Source: an uncultured Methanomassiliicoccales archaeon
Lineage (GTDB): Archaea; Thermoplasmatota; Thermoplasmata; Methanomassiliicoccales; Methanomethylophilaceae
DNA: 64,000 bases
Direction of reading: 5' to 3'
Assembly (NCBI GenBank): GCA_959597175.1
Contig: CAUFXM010000011.1
Span: 1 to 64,000 of the forward strand
A program made the translations under genes and the position numbers. The notes below the pieces were generated by a model, which was not told where the DNA came from, did not search any database, and was given only the letters and a program-made list of their open reading frames with translations. Positions 58,827 to 64,000 of this stretch are shown here, piece by piece (the first letter of the stretch is position 1; every line of letters begins with the position of its first letter).

Positions 58827-61571
58827 TCAGTCCCAGAACCTCTTGTTCTTGGCGTACAGGATCTCGGCGTTCATGATGTCCCGGTAGAAATCGTCCTCGT
58901 CCACATGCATGCTCCGGAGGATCCTGGAGGCGGTGTCCGGGCCAATCCCTCTGCCGGCCAGTACGATCACCGCGCGCTTGCCGTGCTCGTTGACCAGGTT
59001 GGCGTTCCTGGACAGGCGCATTCTGTCCTTCTTCTCCTGGGCGGACAGCTCCTGATGCTTCACAAGGGAGATGTTGTCCCTCTCGTAGGACTTCAGCACC
59101 GCTATCATCACCCCTCCGCACTGGGGACATCTGAACCTTTTCGGGGCGTCCCCCACCCTGAACCTCCATTGGGAGCCGCAGTTGAGGCAGGATGCGAACA
59201 TGACCTCGTCCTCCAGCCTCTTCTTGAGGGCCATCAGTATGGAGTGGTCGGCGCGCACGGGCTGCATGAGCTCCTTGGACCTGACGATCCCCTCCAGGCC
59301 TATGGCGGAGACGGTGCCCAGGACCAGCCTGATGCTGCCGCCGGCGATCATGGACACGACCCTCTCCGTGTTCGGGATGTCCAGGTCCTCCCAGAGGACC
59401 TTGTTCACAGCCTCCCTGTAAGCCGGCGTGTCGTGATGGAGCTCGAACAGCCTCTGGAAGTTCATGAAGCGGTGGTCCGCGTTCTTCTCGATGATCCCGA
59501 ACTTCTTGGCGACGAAGACGAACCTCCACCTGAGGAAGGAGGAGTTCACCACGGTGATCCTCGACAGGGCCTCGACGGTCCCCGGTTTCACCGACGTCAC
59601 GGTCTGGAGTATGTCGTCGCGCTTCATGTTCCTGGGAAGCTCCAGGATGATCCTGTACGGGTCCGCGGTCATGCCGACGCTCTCGCCCAGACGGGCGGTG
59701 AGCAGCGCGGCGTAGATCTTCCCCAGGGTCTCGTTCACCCTGCTCCCGAAGCATCCGTTGACTATGGCGAGCCTGTCCCCGACCTCCACGGTGACCACCT
59801 GGTCGGTGGGCATGGTGAACCTCTCGTCCTGGTCCGCGAAGTACTTGCGGAGCACCCTGCGGCAGCCCTCGTCCCCGGGGTAGTCCTCCAAGTTCCTGAG
59901 CCGGCGCATCCTGCCCACCTCCATGGCCACCTCGTAGGGAACGGGGATGTCCGAGCCCACCCAGTTCGGCACCGAGCCGACCTCGCGGGCCTCCTCCACC
60001 AGGATCTCGTCCTCCCTCATCTCCACGATGCGCCAGGTTCTGCCCTTGGCGATGAACATGGCATACTCCTCGGCGAAGGAGGCCACGAAGCTCTCGTCCA
60101 ATGTCCCTATCACGGCTCTGGTGCCGATGTCCCTGATCATGTAGGAGCGCTCGTCGGGGATCATCGAGATGTTCTCGTAGAAGTAGTTCATGCCCTTGCG
60201 GGACCGGCGGAAGCTGTCGCCGTCCACGAACACCATCTTGATGGACTCCAGCTGGGCGAGCACGTCGTCCATGTCCGCCCGGGTCAGGTCCCTGAACGGG
60301 TACGCTCCGGAGAACACCCTGAACGCGGTGTCCCTGTCGGTGCCCCCCGACATGGTCATGGCTATCAGCTGGTTGGCCACCACCGAGAGGGGACAGGGTC
60401 TGCCCTCCCAGAACTCCAGCTCCTTGGAGTCGCACCTCCTGGCTATCACCAGCGCCTCCGCCACCTCGTCCGGGGCGGTGGCGATGATCTTGGCTCTGAT
60501 ACGTTCTCCCACGCGGTGGCCTGCGCGGCCCGCCCTCTGGATCATGCGGGATACCTGCCTGGGGGAGTTGTACTGGATCACCATGTCGGTGGAGCCCACA
60601 TCTATCCCGAGCTCTAGGGACGAGGTGCATATCAGCGCCCTGACCTCTCCCCTCTTGAACCTGTCCTCCATGTCCATGCGGTTCTCCTTGGAGAGGGACC
60701 CATGGTGGACGTCTATGGATATGGACTCGTCCCAGATGTGGTAGCGGGCGGCGAGCCATTCCGCCGTCTCCCTGGTGTTGACGAAGAACAGCGTCGACCG
60801 ACCGGACTCCACGACCTCCCTGGCCCTCTTCATGACGGCGAGGATGTCGGGGTCGCACTGCAACTTGTCGAGAAGGACGGGATCCTCGTCAGGCGCTGGG
60901 CTCTCCACATCTATGTCGAAGTCGCGGTGGGTGTCGTGTTTCCTGACCGTGACCTCCCTCCGGGTGCCTCCGAGGAACCTTGCCACGCTGTCCACGTTGC
61001 CGACCGTGGCGGACAGTCCGATCCTCTGGTACTCCCCGGCGATCAGGCACAGCCTCTCAAGGGCCACGCTCATCTGGGCGCCCCTCTCCGTGTTGGACAG
61101 TTCGTGGATCTCGTCCACCACCACCCACTGCACGCCCTTCAGGTGCTCCTTCAGGCGCTTGCCTGTGAACATGACCTGGAGCGTCTCGGGGGTCGTTATC
61201 AGTATCTCGGGGGGATTCTGGGCCTGGTGGTTCCTCTCCGCCTGGGAGGTGTCCCCGTGGCGGACCCCCACTGTTATTCCCAGGGCGCGGCCGTACTCCT
61301 CCATCCTGCGCAGCATGTCCCTGTTCAGGGCGCGGAGCGGTGTGATGTACAGGCATCTGAATCCGGCGCGGCTGCCCTTGGTCTTGTAGATGGTGTTGAA
61401 GATGGGCAGCATCGCCGCCTCCGTCTTCCCGATCCCGGTGGGAGCGACTAGCAGTATGTGCCCTCCCCTGAGGATCCTGGGTATGACGTCGGCCTGCGGA
61501 GGTGTCGGTTCGGTGATTCCCCTCGCCTCCAGGGCCGAGACGAGCTCCGGGCACAGTTCGGGGAAGGACAT
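58827..61571 (-). CDS. Lhr-type ATP-dependent helicase (short archaeal form)
   Basis: 914 residues from ATG 61571, whose MSFPELCPELVSALEARGI is the usual family start. A second ATG at 61616 overlaps the hdrD stop but would add an atypical 15 residues. Walker A is VAPTGIGKTEAA, motif II VVDEIHELS, motif III GLSATVG and motif VI QRAGRAGHR. A C-terminal zinc ribbon (CLNCGS...CPQCGG, near residue 792-820) and an HhH-like tail (LAGRGIGPDTASRILRSM) distinguish it from the giant Lhr at 34301. A role in nucleic acid repair is inferred. Confidence 0.9.
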   Translation of the reverse strand: MSFPELCPELVSALEARGITEPTPPQADVIPRILRGGHILLVAPTGIGKTEAAMLPIFNTIYKTKGSRAGFRCLYITPLRALNRDMLRRMEEYGRALGITVGVRHGDTSQAERNHQAQNPPEILITTPETLQVMFTGKRLKEHLKGVQWVVVDEIHELSNTERGAQMSVALERLCLIAGEYQRIGLSATVGNVDSVARFLGGTRREVTVRKHDTHRDFDIDVESPAPDEDPVLLDKLQCDPDILAVMKRAREVVESGRSTLFFVNTRETAEWLAARYHIWDESISIDVHHGSLSKENRMDMEDRFKRGEVRALICTSSLELGIDVGSTDMVIQYNSPRQVSRMIQRAGRAGHRVGERIRAKIIATAPDEVAEALVIARRCDSKELEFWEGRPCPLSVVANQLIAMTMSGGTDRDTAFRVFSGAYPFRDLTRADMDDVLAQLESIKMVFVDGDSFRRSRKGMNYFYENISMIPDERSYMIRDIGTRAVIGTLDESFVASFAEEYAMFIAKGRTWRIVEMREDEILVEEAREVGSVPNWVGSDIPVPYEVAMEVGRMRRLRNLEDYPGDEGCRRVLRKYFADQDERFTMPTDQVVTVEVGDRLAIVNGCFGSRVNETLGKIYAALLTARLGESVGMTADPYRIILELPRNMKRDDILQTVTSVKPGTVEALSRITVVNSSFLRWRFVFVAKKFGIIEKNADHRFMNFQRLFELHHDTPAYREAVNKVLWEDLDIPNTERVVSMIAGGSIRLVLGTVSAIGLEGIVRSKELMQPVRADHSILMALKKRLEDEVMFASCLNCGSQWRFRVGDAPKRFRCPQCGGVMIAVLKSYERDNISLVKHQELSAQEKKDRMRLSRNANLVNEHGKRAVIVLAGRGIGPDTASRILRSMHVDEDDFYRDIMNAEILYAKNKRFWD

Positions 61572-61572
61572 G

Positions 61573-61605
61573 AAAAACGGTAAGGTGCCGGGGGATTCCC
61601 CCGGC
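61573..61605 (-). terminator. Hairpin plus oligo-T between hdrD and the second Lhr gene
   Basis: GCCGGGGG (61587-61594) and CCCCCGGC (61598-61605) pair around a 3-nt loop. On the minus strand this is followed 9 nt later by TTTTT (61577-61573), immediately before the Lhr ATG. It begins 8 nt after the hdrD stop. It looks like a terminator or attenuator that would uncouple Lhr from high hdrD transcription. Confidence 0.55.
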
Positions 61606-61612
61606 TTTTGGA

Positions 61613-62836
61613 TCATTCGGCGGCGGGTTTCTCCTCGACCTTGGGTGCGGTGACCTCGAGGAGCACCTGGGACAGGTCCATCACCTTAATCTTGGACCCG
61701 ATCTTCTTGGCACCCTGGGTGAGGTTCAGCACGCAGAACGGGCAGCAGGTGATCAGGATCTCGGCCCCGGTGGCCTCGGCGTCCCTGATCCTCTCGGCCG
61801 CGACGGCGGTGGCGAAGTCGTTGAACTGGCTCTTGTAGCCTCCTCCGGCACCGCAGCACCTGGAGTTCTCCCTGGACCTCTCCATCTCGACGAACTCCAC
61901 TCCCTTCAGCTTCTTGATGACGTTCCTGGGGGCGTCGTAGACGCCGGAGTGCCTTCCGAGGTGGCAGGGGTCGTGGTAGGTGACCTTGTGCTTGAACTCG
62001 TTGTTCAGGGGCAGCTTCCTGTCTGCGATGAGCTGCTCCACGTACTGGGAGAAGTGGTAGACGTTCTGACCGACCTTGGCGTAGTACTTGCCGAAGTCGG
62101 TGGAGACGGTCTTGTAGCATCCAGAGCAGGTCATGACCATGTCCTTGGCGCCCATGCCGTCCGCCTTCTCGACCACGGTCTCGGCGCATCCCAGGGACGC
62201 GTTCTTGGTACCGGTCCTGAGCAGTGGCGACGAGCAGCACCACTCCTTGTCTCCGAGGCAGTTCATCTTGACGCCGGCCCTGGAGAGGACGATGACTCCG
62301 GCCTGGGCGATGTGCTGCATCCTGTAGGATCCAGTGCATCCGGCGAAGAAGATGACGTCGGGAGGGGTCGCCCTCTCCACCTCTGCGGGCCACCACGCGT
62401 CCCTCTTGGAGGGGGGTTCGCCGTAGGGGTTGTGGCACTCGTAGACCTTGGCCGCCATTCCCTTGTGGGCGGAGAGCGGTCCCGCGCCGTTCTCGACGAT
62501 CCAGGCCCTCATGTCCTCCCAGAAGTCTACCAGGTGGATCTGGGCGTGGCACACGACCTCGCAGTTCCCGCATCCGGTGCACTTGTACATGGCGTCGACG
62601 AACTCGGGGCTGAGGGTGACCTCCCTGTCGAGCATGTCGTCCAGCATCCCGGTCCCGACCTTGTCCAGCTGGTTCACGTAGTAGATCTTTCCCCTGGGGG
62701 TGACGGACTCCCACGGGGTCTGGTTGTGCGCCTCGCACACGTCGATGCAGTATCCGCACTGCAGGCAGGCCGTGAGGACCTTCTGCACGCGGGGGAGCTT
62801 GATGAACTCCGGTTTTTTGATTGTGATCTCCACCAT
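61613..62836 (-). CDS. hdrD: CoB-CoM heterodisulfide reductase subunit D
   Basis: Catalytic subunit that reduces the CoM-S-S-CoB heterodisulfide formed in the last step of methanogenesis. 407 residues. Two ferredoxin-like motifs, CLQCGYCIDVC and CTGCGNCEVVC, bind [4Fe-4S] clusters. Two CCG-type domains follow: FAGCTGSYR with KEWCCSSPLL, and YHDPCHLGRHSG with SRCCGAGGG, which bind the noncubane catalytic clusters. No HdrE (cytochrome b) gene is adjacent. This fits Methanomassiliicoccales, where HdrD is thought to work with an Fpo-like complex. GGAG ribosome-binding site upstream. Confidence 0.94.
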   Translation of the reverse strand: MVEITIKKPEFIKLPRVQKVLTACLQCGYCIDVCEAHNQTPWESVTPRGKIYYVNQLDKVGTGMLDDMLDREVTLSPEFVDAMYKCTGCGNCEVVCHAQIHLVDFWEDMRAWIVENGAGPLSAHKGMAAKVYECHNPYGEPPSKRDAWWPAEVERATPPDVIFFAGCTGSYRMQHIAQAGVIVLSRAGVKMNCLGDKEWCCSSPLLRTGTKNASLGCAETVVEKADGMGAKDMVMTCSGCYKTVSTDFGKYYAKVGQNVYHFSQYVEQLIADRKLPLNNEFKHKVTYHDPCHLGRHSGVYDAPRNVIKKLKGVEFVEMERSRENSRCCGAGGGYKSQFNDFATAVAAERIRDAEATGAEILITCCPFCVLNLTQGAKKIGSKIKVMDLSQVLLEVTAPKVEEKPAAE

Positions 62837-62845
62837 GATTCCGTT

Positions 62846-62914
62846 CTCCTTCGATGCGGCCCACGGGGGCCGCTATTCCAACGTTCGGACCAAAAAATGA
62901 CGGTATTTAACCGT
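62846..62914 (-). promoter_or_regulatory. hdrD promoter and structured leader
   Basis: On the minus strand, GGTTAAATACC (62903-62913) contains the TATA box, inside a 15-bp dyad with ACGGT/ACCGT arms (62900-62914). The predicted leader is about 45 nt. It holds a hairpin with 7-bp arms GCGGCCC/GGGCCGC (62856-62873) directly before the GGAG ribosome-binding site (62846-62850). Confidence 0.5.
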
Positions 62915-62964
62915 TATAGGGGAGGGGGCGGGGGGCGGTGCCCTATCTGGCCGAAATAATGAGA

Positions 62965-64000
62965 ATGAATGAGATTATATCCATGCATGCCCTCATCGTC
63001 CCCATGGAGGCTCCAGGACTCTATGATGATTGGACCGGCAACATAGTCAACGGGGCGGACGTCCGCAGCCTCGATCCCGGGGCGATCAGGTCTGCCAGGG
63101 CTGCATTCTCGGAGAGGTTCCCTTCGAGGGCGGAGGATGCAGCGGGATGGGACGACCCCACCTTCCTGTCCAAGACGGGCGTATTCAAGCGCGGGAAGGT
63201 GACGGTCGCCTCGTTGATCCTCCTCGGGAAATCGGGGGACCGTCTTCTCCCGCAGTCCGTCTGCATCAGATGGAGGCTGTTGGATCAGGACGGCAGGGAG
63301 CAGGACTCGCGCACATTCGAGGGTCCGATGCTGCTGACATCCATGCAGGCCGTGTCGATGGTCCGCAACTGGTCGTGCAAGACGGGCAGCGGGGAATCAG
63401 TGTCCACCGTCAGCGCCTATCGCAACTCGATGCTCCTGGAGGCTGTGCGCAACGCCATCGCCCATCAGGATTATGGGCTGGGAGGAACGGTCGACGTCGT
63501 CGAGAGGGAGAACGAATCTGTCACCGTTATAAGCAGGGGGTCCTTCCCGGACAGGTCTCCGGAATCGTTCATAACTGGCTCCCCGTCGAAGCCCATGAGG
63601 AATCAGTTCCTCATCGGGGCGATGGCGGGCCTGGGAATAGTGCCAGCATCCGGCAGCGGCATACGCTCGATGTACCTGTCCCAGGCTCACCGCAGGTTCC
63701 CAATGCCGGACTTCGATATAGATGGCGACAGGGTGGCCGTCAGGTTCTCGGGGCTCAGGGGCGGTTCATACGCCAGGGTCCTGGACCTGCGGGACGATCT
63801 CGATATGAAAGCAATACTGGATCTCGACAGGGTGGCGAAGAACCTATATCTGCCCGAGAAGAGGATGAAGGCCCTCGTGCGCAGAGGCCTGGTGGAGATC
63901 CTGGGAGGGGTGCCGTGCATAGCTTCGGGGGCAGGGCAGGATGCGATCTCCTCGTTCACCGCCGGTCCGGCGGAGGATGCGATCCTGGGCCTCATCGATT
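62965..64000 (+). CDS. AlbA_2/HATPase_c_4 family relative without the N-terminal AlbA_2 domain (partial)
   Basis: Open to the right edge, about 345 residues visible from ATG 62965 (ATG 62983 is an alternative). The HATPase-like C-terminal module is clear: LEAVRNAIAHQDYG, SRGSFPDRSPESF, MRNQFLIGAMAGLGIV and GSGIRSMYLSQ. A KVTVASLILLGKSGD segment before it is typical. The AlbA_2 DNA-binding domain that normally forms the first ~120 residues is missing; upstream is only the hdrD promoter. It is probably a truncated copy of a family often transferred among gut microbes, linked by others to defence or regulation. Confidence 0.68.
   Translation, partial: MNEIISMHALIVPMEAPGLYDDWTGNIVNGADVRSLDPGAIRSARAAFSERFPSRAEDAAGWDDPTFLSKTGVFKRGKVTVASLILLGKSGDRLLPQSVCIRWRLLDQDGREQDSRTFEGPMLLTSMQAVSMVRNWSCKTGSGESVSTVSAYRNSMLLEAVRNAIAHQDYGLGGTVDVVERENESVTVISRGSFPDRSPESFITGSPSKPMRNQFLIGAMAGLGIVPASGSGIRSMYLSQAHRRFPMPDFDIDGDRVAVRFSGLRGGSYARVLDLRDDLDMKAILDLDRVAKNLYLPEKRMKALVRRGLVEILGGVPCIASGAGQDAISSFTAGPAEDAILGLID

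Noticed and set aside
1..64000. CRISPR array, integrase, phage genes or rRNA operon
   Set aside because: No regularly spaced direct repeats, no recognisable integrase or structural phage proteins and no rRNA sequence were found on reading both strands.

Overview
This window looks like a chromosomal segment of a GC-rich euryarchaeote of the class Thermoplasmata, most likely a methanogen of the order Methanomassiliicoccales. The archaeal core is clear: a V/A-type ATP synthase operon, Orc1/Cdc6, MCM, primase PriS, NMD3, TiaS, Tsr3, prefoldin alpha, ribosomal protein eL20 (LX) and archaeal FtsY. A stand-alone HdrD (heterodisulfide reductase catalytic subunit) points to methanogenesis. Bacterial-type gyrase GyrBA and RarA, plus several gut-bacteria-like genes (two HipA/CtkA-type kinases, an AAA_14/DUF4143 ATPase, an AlbA_2-family relative, a DUF6994 protein), fit a host-associated lineage. 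The order-level placement is inference; no 16S rRNA or methyltransferase gene lies in the window.

Layout. 1-6056 (minus): ATP synthase genes H-I-K-E-C-F-A, with A running off the left edge. 6155-7560: a divergent dCMP deaminase / signal peptidase pair sharing one TATA-like element. 7615-9232: the best replication-origin candidate, with orc1/cdc6 enclosed by two perfect 30-nt origin recognition boxes in inverted orientation and a 26-residue membrane ORF inside. 9286-14714: OB-fold-like protein, TiaS, a thiolase, a foreign-looking HipA-like kinase and an M20 peptidase. 14701-20796 (minus): ChlI-ChlD-PriS followed by eL20-PfdA-FtsY. 20949-24851: a TatD-like hydrolase, a metallo-beta-lactamase-fold protein with eroded metal sites, HtpX, and a fused Hps/RraA. 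25073-27796: DUF4143 ATPase, an inactive-looking phosphatase-fold protein coupled to Tsr3, and a ferredoxin.

28079-31726 is a small ORF-MCM-DUF424-NMD3 operon, followed by two-subunit fumarase (31845-33286), a membrane-anchored carboxypeptidase-regulatory-domain protein and a 1791-residue Lhr-type helicase (34301-39676). 39724-43403 carries a regulator, a divergent base-excision-repair pair (Ogg / endonuclease IV), a duplicated winged-helix regulator and tRNA-Thr(CGT). 43506-49561 holds ThiC, gyrBA (behind a 30-nt alternating pyrimidine-purine tract) and tRNA-Phe(GAA). 49592-54195 holds DUF531, a parvulin, a damaged HipA-like pair, PurM and RarA. 54334-58796 is an accessory stretch with RlmE, DUF6994, an FAH-family hydrolase, a truncated methyltransferase, flavin reductase, HxlR and a frameshifted DoxX. 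The right end has a second Lhr helicase, HdrD and a partial AlbA_2-related protein.

Two themes recur. First, replication and DNA-topology genes (Orc1/Cdc6, PriS, MCM, GyrBA, RarA, two Lhr) cluster within about 55 kb of the candidate origin. Second, many genes have a TATA-like box 25-31 bp before the start codon, which predicts leaderless transcripts, while operon-internal genes have clear Shine-Dalgarno sequences. Damage or loss of stop codons is concentrated at about 50.3-58.8 kb. No CRISPR array, insertion sequence, rRNA gene or integrase was seen.
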